Both the position numbers and the translations under genes were made by a program. Source: an uncultured Streptococcus sp. (GTDB taxonomy: Bacteria > Bacillota > Bacilli > Lactobacillales > Streptococcaceae). Taken from it: a stretch of DNA of 7,891 bases. The stretch lies in the NCBI RefSeq assembly GCF_938020365.1, contig NZ_CALIIB010000147.1, forward strand, positions 1 through 7,891, given 5' to 3'. The notes beneath the pieces were generated by a model that saw only the letters and a list, made by a program, of their open reading frames with translations, was not told the DNA's origin and did not search any database. This document shows positions 1 to 6,906 of the stretch, in pieces (position 1 is the stretch's first letter; each line of letters starts with the position of its first letter).

Positions 1-188
1 CTGATACAGCGGGATTGGATGAAGTGGATTTTTATGTCCTTCCACATTATGGTGAAGAACCTTTTACTGATAGTAGTCAGAAGACCTTTGAAATGTATAA
101 AAAGCAGCTCGAATTAATGCGAATGAACAATTCACAAGCCGTTATTGTAAATGATAAAGAAATAAAAGTTGTTTCTGAACAGACTTAA
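1..188 (+). CDS. C-terminal fragment of a probable peptidase E-like (S51, class I glutamine amidotransferase-like) protein
   Basis: The reading frame is open from the left edge (first full codon at base 3) to a TAA at 186-188, giving 62 residues; the start lies outside the window. The fragment begins DTAGLDEVDFYVLPHYGEEP, followed by a basic and amphipathic stretch and a short beta-like tail (SQAVIVNDKEIKVV). In the S51 peptidase E family, a 'leucine-rich strand, then PH(Y/F)' motif carries the catalytic histidine, and the C-terminus has a strand that ends in a 'valine-rich, then basic' turn. The LPHY histidine here fits that. The assignment rests on this motif and general shape only, since the nucleophile region is missing. 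Family members are cytoplasmic and hydrolyse Asp-X dipeptides or have unknown substrates. No convincing terminator is seen between its stop and the rpsU promoter. Confidence 0.55.
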   Translation, partial: DTAGLDEVDFYVLPHYGEEPFTDSSQKTFEMYKKQLELMRMNNSQAVIVNDKEIKVVSEQT

Positions 189-284
189 AATATATTTCTT
201 TTTGCTATTATGATGTTCATTTTAATAATTTGTTGCTTTTAAAAAAGAAAGTGAAGATAATATAAGTTTATGGCAGTTTTTTTC

Positions 285-313
285 TTGACATTTATCCATT
301 TTGCGTGTAGAAT
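285..313 (+). promoter_or_regulatory. Sigma-A promoter of rpsU
   Basis: A perfect -35 TTGACA at 285-290 is followed by a 17-nt spacer and a -10 TAGAAT at 308-313. Transcription would start near 320, leaving a leader of about 28 nt before the rpsU ATG at 348. The near-consensus elements fit a highly expressed ribosomal protein gene. Confidence 0.85.
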
Positions 314-347
314 AGAATAGATCTTGGACTTGAAGGGAGTGAAAAAA

Positions 348-524
348 ATGTCAAAAACAGTAGTACGTAAGAATGAATCTCTTGACGATGCTCTTCGTCG
401 TTTCAAACGTGCGGTTACTAAAGCTGGTACTCTTCAAGAAACACGCAAACGTGAATTCTATGAAAAACCTTCTGTAAAACGCAAACGCAAATCAGAAGCA
501 GCTCGTAAACGTAAAAAATTCTAA
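348..524 (+). CDS. rpsU: 30S ribosomal protein S21
   Basis: This 58-residue protein starts [20 protein letters not shown] and ends in a very basic tail ([15 protein letters not shown]), the standard length and layout of S21. S21 binds the platform of the 30S subunit near the 3' end of 16S rRNA and helps initiation on Shine-Dalgarno messages. The start at 348 is preferred over the in-frame ATG at 324 because AAGGGAG at 333-339 sits 8 nt upstream of 348 and because all S21 proteins begin near MSK. The gene has its own promoter and terminator, so it is monocistronic. In many bacteria it heads the rpsU-dnaG-rpoD operon; here the other two members lie downstream, beyond an inverted mscL. Confidence 0.97.
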
Positions 525-537
525 TAACTAGAATGAG

Positions 538-563
538 AAAACAGCCTATTTGGCTGTTTTTTC
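538..563 (+). terminator. Rho-independent terminator of rpsU (probably bidirectional)
   Basis: A perfect 9-bp stem, AAAACAGCC (538-546) with GGCTGTTTT (552-560), closes a 5-nt loop and runs into a T tract through 562. Because A residues lie on the 5' side, the minus strand also reads a hairpin followed by TTTT. It could therefore also stop transcripts coming from mscL. Confidence 0.9.
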
Positions 564-587
564 TTTTGGTTGAAAAGCGTATAATAG

Positions 588-771
588 AACAGAGAGTGGG
601 ACAGAAATCGGTAATTCGTTAGAATTCGATTTCGTCGTCCCACCTCCGCACAGTTGAGTAGGGCTGTAAAAGCTGATGAAATTAGCGTAATAGAGTCCAC
701 TCAACCACTGCGTCTTGCTCGACCAATCCAAAGACAATTGAAAGGCTAGGACTTTTGTCCCAGCCTCTGTT
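588..771. repeat. Small dispersed repeat, MITE-like, with terminal inverted repeats and three hairpins
   Basis: The ends, AACAGAGAGTGGGAC (588-602) and the reverse complement of 757-771, match at 13 of 15 positions. Inside are three stem-loops. The first pairs GTGGGAC (596-602) with GTCCCAC (637-643) around a nested GAAATCG (604-610) / CGATTTC (627-633) and AATTC/GAATT stem. The second pairs GTTGAGT (653-659) with ACTCAAC (699-705), with GCTGAT/ATTAGC (672-677, 681-686 region) nested. The third pairs 744-752 with 757-765 around TTTT. It encodes no credible protein. The style recalls the short non-autonomous repeats of streptococci (RUP, BOX and relatives), and I recall similar sequence scattered in sanguinis-group genomes, but copy number cannot be seen here. 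No clean target-site duplication is visible. Confidence 0.75.
743..766 (-). terminator. Possible mscL terminator formed by the right end of the repeat
   Basis: Read on the minus strand, 766-743 gives AGGCTGGGAC, a loop AAAA and GTCCTAGCCT, a 10-bp stem with one G-U pair, followed by TTTC. It lies 12 nt past the mscL stop codon. The U tract is short, so it may be only a partial terminator or a 3'-end stabiliser, with the hairpin at 538-563 as backup. Confidence 0.45.
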
Positions 772-777
772 TGGATA

Positions 778-1164
778 TTAGTTTTGTTTTTCAAGCAAGC
801 TCTTGATTTCTTGCAGAACTTCAAGTTCTGTTGGTCCAGCTGGTGCTTCTTCAGTAGCTTCTTCGTTCTTTTTAGCAAGGCTTTGTGCTTTTTCAGCAGA
901 CTTAACGATGAAGAAGAGAACAGTACCGATTACTAAGAAGTTGATCACGGCGCTCAAGAAGTTACCATAAGCAATTCCGTTCCATTTCAATTCAGCGATT
1001 TGCTTCAAGTTTGCAGCTTTCAAAATTGGATTGAGGAAGAGGGGAGTGATAACGTCAGTAATCAATGAATTGACGATTGCTCCGAAAGCATTCGCAATGA
1101 TAACCCCGACTGCCAAGTCAATCACGTTACCGCGTAGCAAAAATTCTTTAAGATCCTTTAACAT
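778..1164 (-). CDS. mscL: Large-conductance mechanosensitive channel MscL
   Basis: The protein has 128 residues, the normal size for MscL. It opens with the N-terminal amphipathic helix and family signature (KEFLLRGNVIDLAVGVIIANAFG, residues 7-28). TM1 spans about residues 14-40, followed by a periplasmic/extracellular loop (about 41-66) and TM2 (about 67-88). A charged linker leads to a C-terminal amphipathic helix (about 112-127) that forms the cytoplasmic bundle. The homopentamer in the membrane opens as an emergency valve under hypo-osmotic shock. The start is supported by AAAGGAA 7 nt upstream on the minus strand and by the MLKxxKEF opening typical of the family. It is divergent from dnaG and convergent with rpsU, and the repeat lies immediately past its stop. 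Confidence 0.96.
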   Translation of the reverse strand: MLKDLKEFLLRGNVIDLAVGVIIANAFGAIVNSLITDVITPLFLNPILKAANLKQIAELKWNGIAYGNFLSAVINFLVIGTVLFFIVKSAEKAQSLAKKNEEATEEAPAGPTELEVLQEIKSLLEKQN

Positions 1165-1205
1165 TTTCTTTTCCTTTCAAAAAATAATTTAATATTTGAG
1201 ATTAT

Positions 1206-1234
1206 ATTATAGCTTAAAGAAGCAATTATTTCAA
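1206..1234 (-). promoter_or_regulatory. Sigma-A promoter of mscL
   Basis: On the minus strand, -35 TTGAAA (1234-1229) is followed by a 17-nt spacer and -10 TATAAT (1211-1206). The start would be near 1199, about 35 nt before the mscL ATG. It is back-to-back with the dnaG promoter; the two -35 boxes are 20 bp apart. Confidence 0.8.
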
Positions 1235-1254
1235 GTTACTTGCCTATCAAATGT

Positions 1255-1283
1255 TTTACATTTGCGTCAAATTATTATAAAAT
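1255..1283 (+). promoter_or_regulatory. Sigma-A promoter of the dnaG-rpoD group
   Basis: -35 TTTACA (1255-1260), a 17-nt spacer and -10 TAAAAT (1278-1283) fit a moderately strong housekeeping promoter, with a predicted start near 1290. An overlapping TATAAA at 1276-1281 would leave only 15 nt and is less likely. Confidence 0.65.
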
Positions 1284-1308
1284 ATAGAGTGATATTCTGT
1301 GATGAATT

Positions 1309-1313
1309 GGAGG
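1309..1313 (+). promoter_or_regulatory. Ribosome binding site that fixes the dnaG TTG start
   Basis: GGAGG lies 9 nt before the TTG at 1323. It lies downstream of the in-frame GTG (1299) and ATG (1302), neither of which has a Shine-Dalgarno sequence, so those two are unlikely starts. Confidence 0.8.
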
Positions 1314-1322
1314 TATTGTCTA

Positions 1323-3104
1323 TTGGATAAAGAAATGATTTCTGAAATAAAAAATAGTGTCAATATCGTCGATGTCATAGGAGAAACGGTAGCCTTAACC
1401 AAGGCTGGCAGAAACTTTCTGGGACTTTGTCCCTTTCATGGTGAAAAGACGCCTTCCTTCAACGTTGTAGAGGACAAGCAGTTTTATCACTGTTTTGGCT
1501 GTGGCAAGTCGGGAGATGTTTTCAAGTTTATTGAGGATTATCGAGGCGTATCCTTTATGGATGCTGTGCAGATTGTCGCAGACAGAGCGGGCATTTCCTT
1601 AGGGATGGAGAGAGCTAGCGCTGATCGACCGAGACAGGCTCATCCGCATCAGGCACTCTACGATATTCATACAGAGGCAGCGAAGTTTTACCATGCGGTT
1701 CTGATGACGACCAAAATAGGAGAAGAAGCACGCGCTTATCTCTACAATCGTGGGCTGACAGATGAGGTCATTAAGCATTTTCAAATCGGCTTGGCTCCTA
1801 ATGAAGGCAACTATCTTCATAAGAGTATGGCTGGTAAGTTTGATGAGTTCACTATCATGAACTCGGGTCTTTTTAATCTGGCAGAGAATAATCTGGTCTA
1901 TGATGCTTTTCAGAACCGGATTATGTTTCCCTTGACCAATGACAAGGGTCAGGTTGTCGCCTTTTCTGGTCGAATCTGGCAAGATTCGGAGGCTGGTTTA
2001 CAGACTGCCAAGTATAAGAATAGTCGCAGCACCCCTATTTTTAATAAAAGCTATGAGCTTTATCATCTGGATAAGGCCAAGCCGGTTATCAAGAAGAGCC
2101 ATGAAGTTTATCTGATGGAAGGCTTTATGGACGTGATCGCGGCTTATCGGGCTGGAGTTGAAAATGCAGTCGCATCTATGGGAACAGCTCTGACGCCTGA
2201 GCATGTCCAGCATTTGCGTGAGTATTGCAAAAAAATTATTCTGACTTATGATGGAGACAAGGCTGGTCAGGCTGCGACAGCCAAGGCTTTAGAAGAGCTG
2301 CGGGATATGTCGGTAGAGATTGTGTCCTTTCCTGACAATATGGATCCGGACGAATTTATTGCTAAAAATTCTGCCGAGGAATTGAAACAATTTCTGACTA
2401 AAACGCGAATTAGTGATGTAGAGTTCCTTTTACGCTATCTCAAACCGGATAATATTGAAAATTTGCAGGCTCAGATTGAATTCGTGGAGCGAATGGCGCC
2501 AATTATTGCTCAGACGCAGTCTATTACAGCTCAGAATTCCTATATTTATATGTTGGCCGAGTTGCTGCCGGATTTTGATTACCAGCAGGTAGAGAACACG
2601 GTTAATAATAGCCGTTTGGCTGAACGAAGTAGTCGAAGCGGACAGCAGTCAGAATCTCTAAGAAGACCTGTACTGGTAGATCTTCCACTGTCTAAACAGC
2701 TATCACGGTTGATAAAGGCAGAAATCCATATCCTCTATCGTATGGTACACAATCCGCTGGTTTTAAATAACTATCGGCTTCGCACAGATTTTGCCTTTGA
2801 TACGGCGGAACTGCAGGAGTTATACGAGCTTTTACTAGCCAATGGTGAAGTGACTTCGCAGGATTTATCTAGCTTACCAGAAAGAGTCCAGCAACTTTGG
2901 TATCGGATGTTGGAGGAAGATTTGCCAGAGGAGATGGAAGACGGAGAGTTAGCAGAAGTAGAACTGACCAGGGAACGTGAATTGCTTCGTAAGAATAATC
3001 AGCTGATTAGCAAAAAGGTTCGAGAAGCTTTGCATACTGGAGATGAGAATGCCGCTATATTAGAGGTGGAGCGCTTAATCGCACAAAAAAGAAGAATGGA
3101 GTAG
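1323..3104 (+). CDS. dnaG: DNA primase
   Basis: DnaG makes the RNA primers for Okazaki fragments and works with the replicative helicase. From the TTG start the protein has 593 residues and begins [20 protein letters not shown], matching the usual start of streptococcal primases. The N-terminal CHC2 zinc ribbon has C36, H39, C57 and C60 (CPFH ... CFGC). The catalytic core follows, with the RNA polymerase-like segment (AFSGRIW, about 213-219) and the TOPRIM domain. In that domain EGFMD (266-270) supplies the metal-binding glutamate and YDGD (309-312) the acidic DxD. The last ~150 residues are the variable helicase-interacting domain, ending QKRRME. No key residue is missing. The stop at 3102-3104 is 2 nt before the rpoD ATG, so the two are probably translationally coupled. 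Confidence 0.97.
   Translation: MDKEMISEIKNSVNIVDVIGETVALTKAGRNFLGLCPFHGEKTPSFNVVEDKQFYHCFGCGKSGDVFKFIEDYRGVSFMDAVQIVADRAGISLGMERASADRPRQAHPHQALYDIHTEAAKFYHAVLMTTKIGEEARAYLYNRGLTDEVIKHFQIGLAPNEGNYLHKSMAGKFDEFTIMNSGLFNLAENNLVYDAFQNRIMFPLTNDKGQVVAFSGRIWQDSEAGLQTAKYKNSRSTPIFNKSYELYHLDKAKPVIKKSHEVYLMEGFMDVIAAYRAGVENAVASMGTALTPEHVQHLREYCKKIILTYDGDKAGQAATAKALEELRDMSVEIVSFPDNMDPDEFIAKNSAEELKQFLTKTRISDVEFLLRYLKPDNIENLQAQIEFVERMAPIIAQTQSITAQNSYIYMLAELLPDFDYQQVENTVNNSRLAERSSRSGQQSESLRRPVLVDLPLSKQLSRLIKAEIHILYRMVHNPLVLNNYRLRTDFAFDTAELQELYELLLANGEVTSQDLSSLPERVQQLWYRMLEEDLPEEMEDGELAEVELTRERELLRKNNQLISKKVREALHTGDENAAILEVERLIAQKRRME
3098..3101 (+). promoter_or_regulatory. rpoD ribosome binding site inside the end of dnaG
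   Basis: GGAG at 3098-3101 lies in the last dnaG codons and stop region, 5 nt before the rpoD ATG at 3107. Ribosomes finishing dnaG would reach the rpoD start directly. Confidence 0.6.
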
Positions 3105-3106
3105 GT

Positions 3107-4219
3107 ATGGCTACAAAACAAAAAGAAGTAACAACATTAGACGTTCAAATTGCAGAATTCATCCGCAATCATAAGCAGATAGGTGTAGCGACAGACGATG
3201 AAATCAATGACCAACTGGTCATTCCTTTCACTTTGGACGCTGATGGGATTGAGGATTTGCTGCAGCGCATTCAGGATGCGGGCATTTCTATCACGGATAA
3301 GGAAGGAAATCCTAGCGCGCGTGTCTTGAATACTGAAGAGAAAGAAGTAGAACTGACCGATGAAGAGCTCTTGGGTAGCAATTCAGCCAAGGTCAATGAC
3401 CCAGTCCGCATGTATCTGAAAGAAATCGGGGTTGTGCCGCTTCTTAGCAATGAAGAAGAACAAGAGCTGGCGATTTTGGTAGAGCAGGGAGACTTGGAAG
3501 CCAAGCAGCGTCTGGCTGAGGCCAATCTTCGTCTGGTTGTTTCCATTGCCAAGCGCTATGTCGGCCGTGGTATGCAGTTCCTTGACTTGATTCAAGAAGG
3601 AAATATGGGACTGATGAAGGCCGTTGATAAGTTTGACTATACCAAAGGATTTAAGTTCTCAACTTATGCGACTTGGTGGATTCGTCAGGCCATTACTCGT
3701 GCGATTGCTGACCAAGCTCGGACTATTCGGATTCCAGTCCACATGGTGGAAACCATTAACAAGTTAGTCCGCGAGCAACGCAATCTCTTGCAGGAATTGG
3801 GTCAAGACCCAACACCAGAGCAAATCGCTGAGCGGATGGATATGACACCTGACAAGGTTCGTGAGATTCTCAAGATTGCTCAGGAGCCAGTTTCCTTGGA
3901 GACACCTATCGGTGAGGAAGATGACAGTCATCTGGGAGACTTTATCGAAGATGAAGTAATTGAAAATCCAGTAGACTATACAACTCGTGTCGTTCTTCGT
4001 GAGCAGCTGGATGAGGTCTTGGATACGCTGACAGACCGTGAGGAAAATGTCTTGCGTCTGCGCTTTGGTCTGGACGATGGAAAAATGCGGACGCTGGAAG
4101 ATGTCGGCAAGGTCTTTAATGTCACCCGTGAGCGGATTCGCCAGATTGAAGCCAAGGCACTGCGTAAACTCCGCCATCCAAGCCGCAGCAAACCACTCAG
4201 AGACTTTATCGAAGATTAA
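3107..4219 (+). CDS. rpoD: Primary sigma factor RpoD (sigma-A/sigma-70)
   Basis: The 370-residue protein is the short Gram-positive form of the housekeeping sigma, without the long non-conserved insert of E. coli sigma-70. An N-terminal region-1.1-like domain (about 10-85) is followed by region 1.2 ([11 protein letters not shown], 98-108). Region 2 has the core-binding helix and the -10 recognition/melting segment ([14 protein letters not shown], 187-200). Region 3 follows (about 213-285). Region 4 runs from about 302, with the -35-binding helix-turn-helix ([20 protein letters not shown], 329-348). It ends LRDFIED, the conserved C-terminus. It directs RNA polymerase to TTGACA/TATAAT promoters, the type found throughout this window. 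No terminator or strong promoter is evident between it and the next gene. Confidence 0.98.
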   Translation: MATKQKEVTTLDVQIAEFIRNHKQIGVATDDEINDQLVIPFTLDADGIEDLLQRIQDAGISITDKEGNPSARVLNTEEKEVELTDEELLGSNSAKVNDPVRMYLKEIGVVPLLSNEEEQELAILVEQGDLEAKQRLAEANLRLVVSIAKRYVGRGMQFLDLIQEGNMGLMKAVDKFDYTKGFKFSTYATWWIRQAITRAIADQARTIRIPVHMVETINKLVREQRNLLQELGQDPTPEQIAERMDMTPDKVREILKIAQEPVSLETPIGEEDDSHLGDFIEDEVIENPVDYTTRVVLREQLDEVLDTLTDREENVLRLRFGLDDGKMRTLEDVGKVFNVTRERIRQIEAKALRKLRHPSRSKPLRDFIED

Positions 4220-4335
4220 GAAATGAAAAGTAGCGTGGGGCAGAGCAGGAAGTGTCAAGTCGGCAATCCTAGCTGAAAACAAAGGCCTCCTCTAGCTAAC
4301 TTGAAATTTCTGCTATATCTATAAGGAGGATATGC
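4220..4335 (+). other. Leader between rpoD and the MIP18 gene with a possible start-masking structure
   Basis: These 116 nt have no credible gene or clear promoter. CCTCCT (4286-4291) is exactly complementary to the ribosome binding site AGGAGG (4324-4329), and TAGC (4293-4296) can pair with GCTA (4312-4315) inside it. A competing pairing, TAGCT (4270-4274) with AGCTA (4294-4298), would use the same TAGC. GTGGGGCAG near the left and GGCCTC near the right faintly resemble the ends of the 588-771 repeat, but too weakly to call a copy. Confidence 0.35.
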
Positions 4336-4674
4336 ATGTCAGAAAAAAAATATAGCCCTGAAGAAGTTGAAAAGATTAAAACGCGTATTTTGGAGAGCTT
4401 GGAGCAGGTCATTGACCCAGAGCTGGGGATTGATATTGTCAATCTCGGTTTGATTTATGAAATCCGTTTTGACGAGACCAATGGGGAAACGGAAATCGAT
4501 ATGACCCTGACAACCATGGGATGCCCTCTGGCGGATCTTCTGACTGACCAGATCTATGATGCCATGTCAGATGTTCCAGAGGTTACTAAGACAGAAGTCA
4601 AATTGGTTTGGTATCCCGCTTGGACAGTGGAAAAGATGAGTCGTTATGCTCGGATTGCATTGGGGATTAAATAG
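4336..4674 (+). CDS. MIP18/DUF59-family iron-sulfur cluster assembly protein (SufT-like)
   Basis: The 112-residue single-domain protein carries the family hallmarks: VIDPELGIDIVNLGLIYEI (25-43), then a strand ending MTLTTMGCPL (56-65) with the conserved cysteine at C63. The C-terminal part contains VWYPAW. Members of this family (SufT, PaaD-like, eukaryotic CIA2/MIP18) help load or mature Fe-S clusters in the cytoplasm; the exact client here is unknown. The start is fixed by AAGGAGG (4323-4329), 6 nt upstream. The overlapping ATG at 4332 is in another frame and too close to the binding site. It is probably read through from rpoD, since no terminator is seen between them. Similar streptococcal products are often annotated only as 'metal-sulfur cluster assembly factor'. 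Confidence 0.9.
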   Translation: MSEKKYSPEEVEKIKTRILESLEQVIDPELGIDIVNLGLIYEIRFDETNGETEIDMTLTTMGCPLADLLTDQIYDAMSDVPEVTKTEVKLVWYPAWTVEKMSRYARIALGIK

Positions 4675-4704
4675 CGACATCACACTGGAAGAAAGACTAT
4701 ACAG

Positions 4705-4737
4705 AAAAGCGCTTGAATGGAACATCAAGTGCTTTTT
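4705..4737. terminator. Shared terminator between the MIP18 gene and birA
   Basis: AAAAGCGCTTGA (4705-4716) pairs with TCAAGTGCTTTT (4725-4736) with one G-U, around an 8-nt loop, and runs into TTTTT on the plus strand. The minus strand reads the same stem with one mismatch and a TTTT tail. It therefore closes the plus-strand dnaG-rpoD group and the minus-strand galR-birA group, which converge here. Confidence 0.85.
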
Positions 4738-4756
4738 GAATGTAATTTTGTACAAA

Positions 4757-5692
4757 CTACCAGCTAGTTAGTGAAATTTCCCCACTGTTGAGCCAGATAT
4801 TTTGGCCGTTCTCCAACTGGACTAGAAGTTGGCCACTGTCCGAGATATCGCTAGCAATTCCCTTATAGGTTTGATTATTTTGCTGGAAACTTACTTGTCG
4901 ACCTAAGACTAGGGAATGCTTTTTGTAAAGATAGAGTAAGTCTTGGGGATCGCTTTCGTAGAAACACTTCCATATTTCAGCAATCAGCTCATTTCTGCTG
5001 ATAGGAGCTCGCTCTGTAAAGAGTGATCCAGCCTTAGATTGCAATTCTTCTGGAAAATCATTAATGCAAAAATTAAACCCGACCCCGATAATAATATCTG
5101 TGACTAAGCCTGTCTCGACTGAAGTAATGGCCTCGGTTAAAATGCCTGCAATTTTTTTATCCTTGTAGTAAATATCGTTGACCCACTTGATATCTATGTC
5201 TATGAGGGTTAGATTTTTTACAGCTTGATAGATGGCTCCAGCCGTCAGGAGAGTATAGGCGGGGATTTGATCAAAAGACAGGTTGGGTTTGAGATGAAGG
5301 GACATGTAAAAGCCGCCTTGTTTTGGAGAGAAAAAGTCTCGTCCGAAGCGACCGCGCCCAGCGGATTGAGCAGCAGCTAGATAGAGGGTATTTGCTTCGC
5401 CACCTGCTTCTAGACCTGCTTTGGCATCTATCTGAGTAGATTGACAGTTGGGGTTGAAGGAAACTTTGATGGGCGCCTCTTTTTCAATGATTTCTGGGAT
5501 TAGTAAATCCCCCGCTTTGAGCTTATAGCCCCGATTTTTTACGGAATCGATCTGGATTCCTTCTTTTTCCAAGCGTTGAATAGCTTTCCAAATGGAGGTC
5601 CTGGAAATGCCCAGTGTCTGAGCCAGACTTTCTCCGTTTACATAATCGTCAGCTTGGCTGAGAATGGTAAATAATTGTTCGTAGGTTTTCAT
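4757..5692 (-). CDS. birA: Biotin--[acetyl-CoA-carboxylase] ligase with N-terminal HTH (bifunctional BirA type)
   Basis: The 311-residue protein has the three-domain layout of group II biotin protein ligases. An N-terminal winged helix-turn-helix spans about 4-60 (GESLAQTLGISRTSIWKAIQ, 20-39). The catalytic domain has GRGRFGR (112-118, biotinyl-AMP binding), KWVNDI (169-174) with the catalytic lysine, GILTE (183-187) and GVGFN (203-207). A small SH3-like C-terminal domain spans about 262-311. It activates biotin with ATP and attaches it to biotin carboxyl carrier protein. The HTH suggests it may also repress biotin uptake or fatty-acid genes, but no target is visible here. KWVND replaces the more common KWPND. 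It starts 14 nt after the galR stop with only a weak purine-rich Shine-Dalgarno (AGAGAAAG), so it is probably in the galR transcript. Confidence 0.94.
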   Translation of the reverse strand: MKTYEQLFTILSQADDYVNGESLAQTLGISRTSIWKAIQRLEKEGIQIDSVKNRGYKLKAGDLLIPEIIEKEAPIKVSFNPNCQSTQIDAKAGLEAGGEANTLYLAAAQSAGRGRFGRDFFSPKQGGFYMSLHLKPNLSFDQIPAYTLLTAGAIYQAVKNLTLIDIDIKWVNDIYYKDKKIAGILTEAITSVETGLVTDIIIGVGFNFCINDFPEELQSKAGSLFTERAPISRNELIAEIWKCFYESDPQDLLYLYKKHSLVLGRQVSFQQNNQTYKGIASDISDSGQLLVQLENGQNIWLNSGEISLTSW

Positions 5693-5706
5693 TCGTTCTT
5701 TCTCTG

Positions 5707-6717
<1,011 letters not shown>

Positions 6718-6736
6718 CTATTGTCTTATATGGGCT

Positions 6737-6765
6737 ATTATACCTCAAAAACAAATAAATAACAA
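6737..6765 (-). promoter_or_regulatory. Sigma-A promoter of galR-birA
   Basis: On the minus strand, -35 TTGTTA (6765-6760), a 17-nt spacer and -10 TATAAT (6742-6737) give a predicted start near 6730, about 22 nt before the galR ATG. The first GalR-type site begins about 8-10 bp upstream of this -35. Confidence 0.75.
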
Positions 6766-6773
6766 AGAGGAAT

Positions 6774-6789
6774 TTAGTAAATATTACCC
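6774..6789. promoter_or_regulatory. GalR operator O1 (weak)
   Basis: TTAGTAAA (6774-6781) gives one good half-site, AGTAAA; the other half, TTACCC, is poor (3 of 6). It sits just upstream of the galR -35. Its centre is 27 bp from that of O2. Confidence 0.5.
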
Positions 6790-6799
6790 AATTATTTTA

Positions 6800-6819
6800 T
6801 TAAGTAAAAATTTACTAAA
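6800..6819. promoter_or_regulatory. GalR operator O2 (strong palindrome)
   Basis: AGTAAA (6803-6808), AA, TTTACT (6811-6816) is a perfect 14-bp palindrome with an even centre, as LacI-family operators often have, but without the usual central CG. It lies 4 bp upstream of the galK -35. The sequence is directly visible; that GalR is the binder is inferred from position. Confidence 0.7.
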
Positions 6820-6822
6820 ATT

Positions 6823-6836
6823 ATTGAAGTTTTACT
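6823..6836. promoter_or_regulatory. GalR operator O3 overlapping the galK -35
   Basis: ATTGAA (6823-6828), GT, TTTACT (6831-6836) matches the O2 pattern at 4 of 6 and 6 of 6 positions, exactly 20 bp (about two helical turns) from O2. It overlaps the galK -35 TTGAAG, so binding would block polymerase. Confidence 0.5.
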
Positions 6837-6852
6837 CGAAAATAGTTATAAT
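6824..6852 (+). promoter_or_regulatory. Sigma-A promoter of galK
   Basis: -35 TTGAAG (6824-6829), a 17-nt spacer and -10 TATAAT (6847-6852) give a predicted start near 6859 and a leader of about 48 nt. Two operator-like sites flank or overlap the -35. Confidence 0.8.
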
Positions 6853-6857
6853 AAGGA

Positions 6858-6875
6858 TAAGAAAACGATTACAAT
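6858..6875 (+). promoter_or_regulatory. CcpA cre site for galK
   Basis: TAAGAAAACGATTACAAT matches the Gram-positive cre consensus WWTGNAARCGNWWWCAWW at every position but one (A for T at 6860). It begins 5 bp after the -10, so it covers the transcription start, a usual place for CcpA-mediated repression. Confidence 0.75.
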
Positions 6876-6906
6876 ATCAATCATTTATTTTAAAGGAGTT
6901 TAGTTT

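Noticed and set aside
189..284. Terminator for the left-edge gene or a small RNA in this AT-rich stretch
   Set aside because: No stem of useful length with a T tract was found, and no second promoter is clear.
575..587. Possible target-site duplication: ATAATAG (581-587) and ATATTAG (775-781) flanking the repeat
   Set aside because: The two differ at one base, and the right copy is separated from the inverted repeat by 3 nt and overlaps the mscL stop, so it is not convincing.
1599..1982. A 127-codon minus-strand open frame opposite dnaG (and a smaller one at 1998-2213)
   Set aside because: Both are antisense shadows of DNA primase with no family features.
3764..4282. A 172-codon minus-strand open frame opposite rpoD
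   Set aside because: It lies antisense to a highly conserved gene, has no ribosome binding site or recognisable domain, and follows from rpoD codon use.
4232..4292. Degenerate second copy of the 588-771 repeat
   Set aside because: Only short end-like fragments (GTGGGGCAG, GGCCTC) match and the interior does not align, so it cannot be distinguished from chance.
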